Shown here in pieces: positions 18,482-25,760 of a DNA stretch of 64,000 bases. Under the pieces are notes generated by a model. That model had not been told where the DNA came from and searched no databases. It saw only the letters and a list, made by a program, of their open reading frames with translations. The stretch is from Brevibacillus reuszeri (GTDB lineage: Bacteria > Bacillota > Bacilli > Brevibacillales > Brevibacillaceae), in NCBI RefSeq assembly GCF_002897295.1, contig NZ_BEXF01000009.1:207880-271879 (forward strand), written 5' to 3'. The translations under genes and the position numbers were made by a program. Numbering within the stretch: the stretch's first letter is position 1; each line of letters begins with the position of its first letter.

Positions 18482-18790
18482 AAATGGAATACAACCTTTC
18501 TGCAGTTTATGTGGCTTGAATTTTGGATTAATAAGACCCAAGCGAAATGGGGATAGCCACTACCGCTGATCATACCGTCAGGGGTATTAATTATGCCAGT
18601 AAATTTCGGCAGAGACATACAATTTTATAACATTTTTAAACATAAAGGTAGAGCTAATGGTGTAATTTATGCTGAAACAGCGTGATATTGAGATACCATC
18701 CCGTTTTCACGCGAATTTATGTGTAGGGAAAAGGCGCCGCATGGATACCGGTGCCTTCATATACCTCTGAATTCAACTTTTTTCTGTCTA

Positions 18791-19675
18791 TCATTTATCT
18801 AAAAATCTCAGTACACGTCCATTAATGTATTCTGGCTGTTCCATCGACAAAACGTGGCCGGCATTTTTAACGATTTCCGCTTCAATACCGGGAACAAAAG
18901 TTGAAGCACGTTTTAAAGCAGATTGTGGGTCATAAATGACTTCGTGCTCGCTAAGTAACAAGAGAATAGGAATTTTTACTGATTTTAATTCTTCGTCAGT
19001 GAAAACATACGGAAATCCATCAACTTTAGGTTTGGGATTTCTTAATTCATCCTCCCACATAACTCCAGCATGAAACTGCTTTGCAAAATTCGGGTGTAAC
19101 TCGTATCGCTCTCCCATCATCCACTGTAAAAAATCACTAACGCCGTTAGGCTGAACAAGGCCAAGTGCGTATTTGTAGAAATCTGGATGAAAGGATACGA
19201 ATGTTTCCGCAGGACTAAGTAATGCTGCCTTCTCCACTCGCTCTGCTGCACGTAAAACAAAATTCATTACATGAAGCCCACCAAGCGAAAGTCCAACCAT
19301 ATTTGCCTTTTTGATACCCAGATTGTCAAACACATCAAGAAGCCAGTCGGCGTAACCAGTTCTGGTACCATTTAAATCCTCAGGAATACTTTTGTTCTTA
19401 TCACCCATGATATCAATTGCGTAGGTCCGGTATTTGCTGCTCCAATCAGCAATATTTGGATACCACATGGTGGAGCTAAACAATGCTCCATGAAGCAATA
19501 CGAGTGGTGGTGCATCCTTTGGTCCACTTGCAATGATATGTGTTTGACCGAAACGGGAGGATACATAAAATGCTTCATAATCGACTGGCCAAAGAGCAAG
19601 GCTTTCTTCATAGGTTTGATAATAGTGAATGCCGCTGTTACTTAGTGATGGAATGCTCGATGCATGGTTAGACAT
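18791..19675 (-). CDS. Alpha/beta hydrolase
   Basis: This 294-residue protein has the alpha/beta-hydrolase core: oxyanion region VLLHGALFSSTMWYPNI, the nucleophile elbow GLSLGG, the late acid in LLLSEHEVIYDP and the catalytic His in KNAGHVLSME. The specific ester or C-C bond it cuts is unknown. TAGGAGGAAGAATTGT upstream fixes the start. Confidence 0.9.
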   Translation of the reverse strand: MSNHASSIPSLSNSGIHYYQTYEESLALWPVDYEAFYVSSRFGQTHIIASGPKDAPPLVLLHGALFSSTMWYPNIADWSSKYRTYAIDIMGDKNKSIPEDLNGTRTGYADWLLDVFDNLGIKKANMVGLSLGGLHVMNFVLRAAERVEKAALLSPAETFVSFHPDFYKYALGLVQPNGVSDFLQWMMGERYELHPNFAKQFHAGVMWEDELRNPKPKVDGFPYVFTDEELKSVKIPILLLLSEHEVIYDPQSALKRASTFVPGIEAEIVKNAGHVLSMEQPEYINGRVLRFLDK

Positions 19676-19689
19676 ACAATTCTTCCTCC

Positions 19690-20167
19690 TAATCGTGTTT
19701 ATAATGATGTGTAAATAAATTTGGGAATCTGAATTTTACTAATACAGACTTTTTAAAAATATAATACAGTATTAAAAAAGTGTCAATTAATCGTTTTATT
19801 ATAGAGAAAAATACGATTGTAACAGATAAATTATTTGTATATAACAGTTCGTTCTCGTTGAAGATGGCTGGCATCGATCCTGTACATACACTTGATTCAT
19901 CGGCTAAGTCGTTTAATTAGGAGATGTTAACCGAAGAAGGCAGACCGAGGGGCGGACCGATAATGAAATGGTTGTAAGACCAGGGTGTTAAATTTTAGGG
20001 ACTGGATGATAGGTGCAGCTTCGGGTGGCTTTTCCGTACCCAGAGTGAACCCTTGATCGAACCTTTGCTTGGTATAACGCCATTAACCTGTGGGACATTC
20101 AAGGGGTGCATGGCAAAAGTTCTACAGTTCTGACCGGTTAAGCTAATGGATAACGTAGGTCACCAGC
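19690..20167. other. Long gap without a recognisable gene
   Basis: The first 200 bases are AT-rich and probably hold the promoter of the minus-strand hydrolase. From about 19900 to 20150 the sequence becomes GC-richer and contains short interrupted frames, such as one reading RTFAWYNAINLWDIQG. It looks like decayed coding DNA, but I cannot assign a parent. Confidence 0.4.
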
Positions 20168-20197
20168 TTGACAAAAATGATTTCTAAAAATTATAAT
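20168..20197 (+). promoter_or_regulatory. Sigma-A promoter for the triple T-box / ilvB transcript
   Basis: TTGACA at 20168-20173 and TATAAT at 20192-20197 match both consensus hexamers, with an 18-base spacer. Transcription would start near 20204, about 40 bases before the first T-box. Confidence 0.87.
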
Positions 20198-20241
20198 CAA
20201 TTCTAACAATAGCAAGAGAACTTTTTCTAATAGATGGCGTA

Positions 20242-20564
20242 GAAGAGGACAAGTAGAATCAGGCTCTAATGCAAGAGAGCCGTCCCATGTGCTGAAAGGA
20301 CGGTCATTACCCTTATTCGAATATCACCTCTGAGCCTTGTCTGCGAACGACAAACTTCTGTAGCAGTAGTGGACAACGACGTGGTTCTCGTTACTGAACC
20401 GAAGTCTGAACTGACGAACAGTCAGGGACGATCTTCTTAAGTCCGCCCTTTGAAAAAGGCGGAAAAGCTGAGTGGTACCGCGAGACTCTCGCCTCAGCAA
20501 CCAATTGGTCGCACATTGGATGAATTTCAATGTCGCCTTTGGTTGCGTGAGGCGGGAGTTTTTT
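20242..20564 (+). promoter_or_regulatory. T-box riboswitch 1 (isoleucine type)
   Basis: GAAGAGGACAAGTAG opens stem I, which closes at CACCTCTGAG. The likely specifier triplet is ATC (Ile) in TTCGAATATCACC. The T-box core GTGGTACCGCG (20472-20482) carries TGGT, which fits a tRNA ending ACCA. The terminator stem 20485-20502 with 20541-20559 ends in a T-run. Uncharged tRNA-Ile should favour read-through. The specifier call is by alignment memory, not folding. Confidence 0.88.
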
Positions 20565-20584
20565 AGTGGAAAGGATGACGGTTC

Positions 20585-20671
20585 ATGATTGATGGAGAAA
20601 TTGAGATTATCCTACTAAAATTCATAGATGAAAAAATAGCGTTGAAGAGGACAAGTAGAATCAGGCTCTAA
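20585..20671 (+). other. 28-codon spacer ORF between T-box 1 and T-box 2
   Basis: The ATG follows AAAGG by ten bases. The predicted peptide starts MIDGEIEIILLKFIDEK and is rich in Ile and Leu; it ends inside stem I of T-box 2. It may be a leader peptide or the residue of an old gene start carried along by duplication. Expression is unproven. Confidence 0.35.
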
Positions 20672-20969
20672 TGCAAGAGAGCTGTCCCGTGAGCTGAAAG
20701 GACGGTCATTACCCTTATTCGAATATCACCTCTGAGCTTTGTCTGCGAACGACATACTTTGTAGCAGTAGTGGACAACGACATGGTTCTCGTTACTGAAC
20801 CAAGGTCTGAACTGACAATCAGTCAGGAACGATCTTTCTTAGTCCGCCTTTTGTAACAGTGGCGGAGAAGCTGAGTGGTACCGCGAAACTCTCGCCTCAG
20901 CAACCAATCGGTCGAACATTGGATGAAATTCAATGTCATCGCTTGGTTGTGTGAGGCGGGAGTTTTTTT
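20644..20969 (+). promoter_or_regulatory. T-box riboswitch 2 (isoleucine type)
   Basis: It has the same stem I, the same candidate ATC specifier and the same T-box core (GTGGTACCGCG at 20875-20885). The terminator stem ends in a seven-T run at 20963-20969. Confidence 0.9.
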
Positions 20970-20994
20970 GAAAGTTTAGAAAGGATGACGGTTC

Positions 20995-21081
20995 ATGATT
21001 GATGGAGAAATTGAGATTATCCTACTAAAATTCATAGATGAAAAAATAGCGTTGAAGAGGACAAGTAGAATCAGGCTCTAA
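20995..21081 (+). other. Second copy of the 28-codon spacer ORF
   Basis: This copy is identical in sequence to the frame at 20585-20671 and lies at the same position relative to the next T-box. It was duplicated with the repeat unit. Confidence 0.35.
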
Positions 21082-21380
21082 TGCAAGAGAGCTGTCCCGT
21101 GAGCTGAAAGGACGGTCATTACCCTTATTCGAATATCACCTCTGAGCTTTGTCTGCGAACGACACAATTGTGTATCAGTAGTGGACAACGACATGGTTCT
21201 CGTTACTGAACCGAGGTCTGAACTGACAATCAGTCAGGGACGATCTTTTTAAGTCCGCCTTTTGTAACAGTGGCGGAGAAGCTGGGTGGTACCGCGAAAC
21301 TCTCGCCTCAGCAACCAATCGGTCGTACATTGGATCAAATTCAATGTCATCGTATGGTTGTCTGAGGCGGGAGTTTTTTT
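21054..21380 (+). promoter_or_regulatory. T-box riboswitch 3 (isoleucine type), proximal to ilvB
   Basis: Stem I and the ATC specifier context are as in the other two copies. The T-box core here is the most canonical, CTGGGTGGTACCGCG, with the core at 21286-21296. The terminator ends in seven T at 21374-21380, 45 bases before the ilvB start. Confidence 0.9.
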
Positions 21381-21425
21381 ATTAAATAACCCAAATTAAA
21401 CATTTGAAGGGGATGATGACCAAGT

Positions 21426-23132
21426 ATGGAACAATCAAAAAACGATGCCAACGTGGAAATGACAGGTGCCAAGAAAGTAATTGAGACCTTGAAACAATTA
21501 GGGGTTGATACCGTATTTGGCTACCCGGGCGGGGCGATTTTACCGATTTATGATGCCCTGTATCAAAGCGGGATTCGACACATTTTGACCAGGCACGAAC
21601 AAGCAGCAATCCACGCTGCAGAAGGGTACGCCAAGTCGACCGGGAGAGTTGGGACAGTCATTGCCACCTCAGGTCCAGGAGCGACGAATCTGGTAACAGG
21701 TATTGCAGACGCCTATATGGATTCCGTTCCGCTTGTAGTCATAACAGGCCAGGTTGCCTCCTCATTCATCGGTACAGACGCATTTCAAGAGGTGGATGTT
21801 ATCGGAATCACGGCACCAGTGACGAAATATAGCTTTCAGGCGCGGACTCCGGAAGAACTGCCAAGCTTGCTTGCGGAAGCGTACCAGATTGCTTCAACGG
21901 GTAGACCAGGTCCGGTACTTATTGATATCCCAAAGGACATCGCGAGTACCCGTTGCATGTACCAAACTTCCTTACCTGCGACGACACGAATCAAGCAAGA
22001 AATATCTGAAATCGATAGGGATCAAATGGAAGCGATCCGTCGGACAATCTCACAGGCAAAACGACCGCTTCTTTACATCGGTGGAGGAATTGTAAGTGGT
22101 AACGCTTCCGAGGAATTACTCCATTTTGCCAAGGAAACCGGCATCCCAGTCTGCTCGACATTGATGGGATTGGGAGCGTATCCTCCTGATGAGCCCTTGT
22201 TCCTTGGGATGTTGGGTATGCATGGAACGTATGCCGCCAATATGGCTGTGTATCATTGTGATCTCTTGTTAGCATTTGGTGTTCGTTTTGATGACCGGGT
22301 TACAGGGAAACTAGAGAGATTTTCTCCACACTCTACAAAAATTCACATCGATATTGACCCATCTGAACTGAGTAAAATCGTTCCTGCTGACTATGCACTG
22401 GTGTGCGATGTGAAAACAGCTCTACAAGCTTTGTTACTACCTTTTCCAACCCCTGATTGTGAGAATTGGAGAATGCAGGTGCAGCAGTGGGCGCAAGAGT
22501 ATCCACTTTCGTATGATCAGGATCAAGATGGTGCATTGAAGCCACAATTCGTCATTGATTTGTTGAGCAAGATCACGAATGGAAATGCAATCGTCACAAC
22601 CGAAGTAGGACAGCACCAGATGTGGGCGGCACACTTTTACCGTGCTAAGAAGCCTCGAACGTTTCTTACATCCGGAGGACTCGGTACGATGGGATTTGGC
22701 TTTCCTGCCGCGATAGGCGCTCAAATCGCTAAACCTGAATCAACCGTTGTTTGTGTCGCAGGAGACGCCTCTTTTCAGATGAATATTCAGGAATTGCAGA
22801 CAATTGCCGAGCTAGACATTCCTGTGAAGGTATTTATTATCAATAATCGCTTCCTTGGAATGGTTAGGCAGTGGCAGGAAATGTTTTATGAAAATCGTTT
22901 GTCAGAGTCACAGATAGGTGGGCCAGACTTTGTCAAGGTAGCTGAGGCGTTTCGTGTGAAAGGATTACGAGCCGAAACGAGGGCAGATGCGGTACTTGTC
23001 ATCCAAGAAGCCCTAGCTCATCCGGGCCCTGTCGTTGTCGATTTCTTGGTAGAAGAGAGCGAGAATGTGTTTCCCATGGTACCACCAGGCAAAGCAAATA
23101 GCGAATTAATCATGAAAGGGTGGGAAGAATGA
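21426..23132 (+). CDS. ilvB: Acetolactate synthase, large (catalytic) subunit
   Basis: The 568-residue product is a full-length TPP enzyme. It has the activating Glu in TRHEQAAIHAAEGYA, IATSGPGATNLVTG, the TPP/Mg motif GDASFQMNIQELQT and the anabolic-type FIINNRFLGMVRQWQEMFY. It condenses two pyruvates, or pyruvate and 2-oxobutyrate, in the first shared step of branched-chain amino acid synthesis. Three isoleucine-type T-boxes in series control it. The small subunit gene overlaps its stop. No further ilv or leu genes follow, so this is a separate ALS locus; other copies may exist elsewhere. Confidence 0.95.
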   Translation: MEQSKNDANVEMTGAKKVIETLKQLGVDTVFGYPGGAILPIYDALYQSGIRHILTRHEQAAIHAAEGYAKSTGRVGTVIATSGPGATNLVTGIADAYMDSVPLVVITGQVASSFIGTDAFQEVDVIGITAPVTKYSFQARTPEELPSLLAEAYQIASTGRPGPVLIDIPKDIASTRCMYQTSLPATTRIKQEISEIDRDQMEAIRRTISQAKRPLLYIGGGIVSGNASEELLHFAKETGIPVCSTLMGLGAYPPDEPLFLGMLGMHGTYAANMAVYHCDLLLAFGVRFDDRVTGKLERFSPHSTKIHIDIDPSELSKIVPADYALVCDVKTALQALLLPFPTPDCENWRMQVQQWAQEYPLSYDQDQDGALKPQFVIDLLSKITNGNAIVTTEVGQHQMWAAHFYRAKKPRTFLTSGGLGTMGFGFPAAIGAQIAKPESTVVCVAGDASFQMNIQELQTIAELDIPVKVFIINNRFLGMVRQWQEMFYENRLSESQIGGPDFVKVAEAFRVKGLRAETRADAVLVIQEALAHPGPVVVDFLVEESENVFPMVPPGKANSELIMKGWEE

Positions 23133-23374
23133 ACGAACAAACGATACAAATGATGGTGGTCAATCACCCAGCAACTTTTCTGCGAATCCTGGGTGTATAT
23201 TCTCGTCGAGGAATTCAGATTGATCGTATGTCTATAAATAGAGCGGATCAACAGCATCTATCCAACGTAAGCATTACCGTCCAATGCGACTCCAGCATGA
23301 TTGATCACCTCAGCAAGCAGTTAGAAAAGCAAGTTGACGTGATTAGCGTTTTCAAATGCTCTGACCCATCTTAA
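23129..23374 (+). CDS. ilvN: Acetolactate synthase regulatory subunit, short ACT-domain form
   Basis: The 81-residue protein starts at an ATG overlapping the ilvB stop (ATGA). It contains one ACT domain (MMVVNHPATFLRILGVYSRRG, INRADQQHLSNVSI), which binds branched-chain amino acids for feedback control. It lacks the second domain of the roughly 170-residue IlvH/IlvN seen in most Bacillales and is closer in size to enterobacterial IlvM. Valine sensitivity may therefore differ (inference). Confidence 0.85.
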   Translation: MNEQTIQMMVVNHPATFLRILGVYSRRGIQIDRMSINRADQQHLSNVSITVQCDSSMIDHLSKQLEKQVDVISVFKCSDPS

Positions 23375-23612
23375 AAACAACTTTTAGTTCCATACCCTTC
23401 TCTTTATAATTGTAATGTAAAAGCCAGTATGCTAAAATTTTGCTGACACTTAACGAATGGAGTTGAAGAGGGTAATGTAATATTCCTTGCCGCTTTTTTA
23501 AAGAATAAAGCATGGTTTTATTCTTTGTTGGCAAGTTAGTTACCTTATTCTTTTTCACTCAGAAAATATATCCTTTTTACCCTGTACTGGGTTGGATGTG
23601 CCGTATTTTTTG

Positions 23613-23650
23613 AGCTATAAGAAAGGTAACTTTCTTGTAGCTCTTTTTAT
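23613..23650. terminator. Terminator of the ilvBN transcript
   Basis: AGCTATAAGAAAG (23613-23625) pairs with CTTTCTTGTAGCT (23630-23642) around a GTAA tetraloop, with T-runs on both sides. It lies about 240 bases after ilvN; the gap between holds no visible gene. Confidence 0.87.
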
Positions 23651-23865
23651 TTTGACAAGTAATCATACTGCATTTTTACCCAGTGTGGTTGCGGGTATCA
23701 ATCTATAAAGGAGAATGAATTTTGTCTCATAAAAATATTACAATCACCCATGTTCCATTCCATGCAAAGACAGATATGTGGTGATATTTGCATGGAATAA
23801 CACCGTCACCAATCATGCTGGCTTTGCTACTTGAGATATTTCATTTATTCAAGGAGTGAGTCTAC
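23651..23865 (+). other. Leader region with hairpin and possible 20-codon peptide
   Basis: AAAGGAGAATGAAT precedes a TTG-initiated 20-codon frame starting at 23723 (SHKNITITHVPFHAKTDMW). Its 3' end overlaps a perfect 11-bp inverted repeat, TTCCATGCAAA (23758-23768) with TTTGCATGGAA (23787-23797). Attenuation of the following HTH gene is possible but unproven. Confidence 0.3.
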
Positions 23866-24132
23866 ATGAGATATATCAACGCTAATGAAATTCTCCCAAA
23901 AGAGTTGGTTGAAAAATTGCAAGATTATGTACAAGGTGAATACATCTATATTCCCGCAATAAAAAATCAACATAAAAATTGGGGAGAACAATCCGGTTTT
24001 CGTAAAGAAATTGATAAGCGAAATAGCGAAATAATAAAAGGATATACTTCTGGTAATTCGATTCAAGAACTTGCAGAAACCTACCACCTCTCTGTTTATG
24101 CGATCAGAAAAATAATATATAAATATCGCTGA
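23866..24132 (+). CDS. Small helix-turn-helix protein (CD3324-like)
   Basis: The 88-residue protein begins RYINANEILPKELVEKLQDY and ends in a helix-turn-helix (IQELAETYHLSVYAIRKIIYKY). It resembles the short Mor-activator-like CD3324 family of Firmicutes, so DNA binding is likely; targets are unknown. CAAGGAGTGAGTCTAC gives a good ribosome binding site, and a terminator closes the unit. Confidence 0.75.
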   Translation: MRYINANEILPKELVEKLQDYVQGEYIYIPAIKNQHKNWGEQSGFRKEIDKRNSEIIKGYTSGNSIQELAETYHLSVYAIRKIIYKYR

Positions 24133-24175
24133 AATGTGATCCTATTTTTGGACCAATTAAATACACTACGTTGTG

Positions 24176-24213
24176 AAGATGATCCCTGTACTTACATGGG
24201 ATCATCTTTTTTA
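24176..24213 (+). terminator. Terminator after the small HTH gene
   Basis: AAGATGATCCC (24176-24186) and GGGATCATCTT (24198-24208) form an 11-bp perfect stem followed by T residues. Confidence 0.9.
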
Positions 24214-24408
24214 ATGTCCCCTGATGTAGAAAGAAAAAGTGATATGAGTATTTGAATAAAGCTCAAAACTACATTTAAAGGACTTATCTTAAAGGTTATA
24301 CCAAACATTACAGAACCGTTTTGTATATAGTTTATGGGATTTCTATCTGATAGCTTTATAACTACAGGTTCTTCTAAAATGTAGCAGGTCAAACGGAGGT
24401 TAAAAATA

Positions 24409-24519
24409 ATGGATGCTATTGTGAATATACAAAAAACGTTAATCAACAGATGTGGGTGCCAATATCGTGAAAGTTTAAGATCTGGAGGAAAGAATCATGT
24501 TGAATGTTACCATTTTTAA
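24409..24519 (+). CDS. 36-codon leader ORF overlapping the L4 paralogue
   Basis: AACGGAGGTTAAAAATA provides a strong ribosome binding site for an ATG opening a 36-codon frame (MDAIVNIQKTLINRCGCQY...). It ends 23 bases inside the next gene in a different frame. The position, a short frame with a strong site directly before and overlapping a resistance-type candidate gene, is that of a translational attenuator or coupling leader. The region between 24213 and 24408 is otherwise empty of genes. Its function is inference. Confidence 0.45.
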   Translation: MDAIVNIQKTLINRCGCQYRESLRSGGKNHVECYHF

Positions 24520-25120
24520 TATGGAAGGTAGTCATGTTGGTGAAATGGAACTTGAAGAATCCATTTTCGGGATTATTCCCAATGAATCGGTAATGTATGA
24601 TGCAGTTATAAATTATCTGGCAAATAATCGCAGTGGAACACAATCTGCATTAACACGTGGTGAAGTTAGAGGCGGCGGCAGAAAACCTTATAAGCAGAAT
24701 AAAATTGATAAATCTAGAGCAGGTTCGATTCGCATGCCTCATTGGCGTGGCGGAGGAGTTGTGTTTGCTCCTAAACCTCGCGATTACAGCTACAAGCTCA
24801 ACAAAAAGGTTAAGCAGCTCGCTATAAAATCTGCATTATCCAGCAAAGTACAGAACCAAGAATTCATTGTCGTCGACGAGATCAAGTTAGAAAATTACAG
24901 GACAAAGTCTATAGTAGCCATGCTGAATGCTCTTGGAGCAGAGAAAAAGGTGCTAATTGTTACACCTATGATAAATAACTTTGTTTTTAAAAGCGCCAAT
25001 AACATACCCGGTGTAGAAACCACCGTAGCTGATTCACTTAATGTTTACAATGTTCTCAATTGTAATAAATTAATCATCACTAAACAAGCTGTCACCATGA
25101 TTACGGAAATGTACTCGTAA
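24497..25120 (+). CDS. Divergent stand-alone paralogue of ribosomal protein L4
   Basis: The 207-residue product aligns over its length with bacterial L4: FGIIPNESVMYDAVINYL, TRGEVRGGGRKP, HWRGGGVVFAPKPRDYSYKL and QLAIKSALSSKV. It is outside any ribosomal protein operon, between an HTH gene and a DinB-fold gene, so it is an extra copy. The exit-tunnel loop, WRQKGTGRAR in ordinary L4, reads YKQNKIDKSRA here. The Lys at the position whose change gives macrolide resistance in E. coli L4 (K63) is Asn, and the GTG tip is KID. It could replace L4 under antibiotic or other stress (inference). TCTGGAGGAAAGAATC is the ribosome binding site. Confidence 0.88.
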   Translation: MLNVTIFNMEGSHVGEMELEESIFGIIPNESVMYDAVINYLANNRSGTQSALTRGEVRGGGRKPYKQNKIDKSRAGSIRMPHWRGGGVVFAPKPRDYSYKLNKKVKQLAIKSALSSKVQNQEFIVVDEIKLENYRTKSIVAMLNALGAEKKVLIVTPMINNFVFKSANNIPGVETTVADSLNVYNVLNCNKLIITKQAVTMITEMYS

Positions 25121-25198
25121 CGAAAGACATCAAATGGTGTAACAAATCAGCTGTAGATAATCACATATCAGATTGACCATTCTGAGGAGGTATGAAGC

Positions 25199-25660
25199 AT
25201 GAGAACAGATTTTATTTTCGATATTTTAAAGAGCCGCCACAATCAATTGATAGAGTTGGTTGCCCAATGCCCGGAGGACAAGCGTAATCTTGTGCCGGAA
25301 GGCTTCAAGAACAGCATACATTGGCATATAGGTCATGTGCTTGCTGTGACAGAGTTTCATGTATTCGACCTTTCGGAATTCTCACTGAATAAGCGGCTTC
25401 CCGCAAGCTACCAGTACTTTTTTGCCTATGGAACCAAGCCCTCAGATTGGCATGGCGAATCGCCTGCATGGGATGTACTAATTGACCAATTGAGGAAGCA
25501 GCCGGACGAGATCCGGGAATTGCTGGAGGGTAAGCTGGACGTACCTGTAAAAGAAAACTTTTTGAAGGCCGAGACGTATAGCGAGCTAATTGTCTCCACT
25601 GTATTGCATGCGACCGATCATATCGGCTTTGTCTCTGCCATGCTGAAGGCATTAAAATAA
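25199..25660 (+). CDS. DinB-fold (four-helix) putative metal-dependent enzyme
   Basis: This 153-residue protein has the DinB-like pattern of three spaced His residues: IHWHIGHVL near residue 45 and HATDHIGF near the C-terminus. The superfamily includes thiol S-transferases such as BstA/YfiT and damage-inducible proteins. The precise role is unknown. CTGAGGAGGTATGAAGC fixes the start, and a terminator follows directly. Confidence 0.85.
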   Translation: MRTDFIFDILKSRHNQLIELVAQCPEDKRNLVPEGFKNSIHWHIGHVLAVTEFHVFDLSEFSLNKRLPASYQYFFAYGTKPSDWHGESPAWDVLIDQLRKQPDEIRELLEGKLDVPVKENFLKAETYSELIVSTVLHATDHIGFVSAMLKALK

Positions 25661-25680
25661 TCTTCAAATTCTGATCCATG

Positions 25681-25717
25681 ACAGCAGTTCAAAGGGTACT
25701 TTGGACTGCTGTTTTTG
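25681..25717 (+). terminator. Terminator of the DinB-fold gene
   Basis: ACAGCAGTTCAAAG pairs with CTTTGGACTGCTG (one G-T pair) around GGTA, followed by TTTTTG. Confidence 0.88.
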
Positions 25718-25760
25718 ATCATCCGTGGCAGAATCTATATGGTTTTACGGGAGGATATAC

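Larger units (their letters stand above)
20571..21380 (+). repeat. Tandem repeat of about 410 bp covering spacer plus T-box
   Basis: The segment from AAGGATGACGGTTCATG at 20571 to about 20980 recurs from 20981 to 21380. The spacer is identical and the T-box differs by a small number of bases. The first T-box (20242-20564) is a more diverged third copy with a different upstream flank. Confidence 0.9.

Noticed and set aside
17288..18541. Longer MFS start at 18541
   Set aside because: The extra 20 residues are polar, not family-like, and lack a ribosome binding site. The start at 18481 fits better.
20242..21380. Tandem repeats as a CRISPR array or satellite
   Set aside because: The units are about 400 bp and each contains a complete T-box with terminator. 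There are no short regular repeats with unique spacers and no cas genes.
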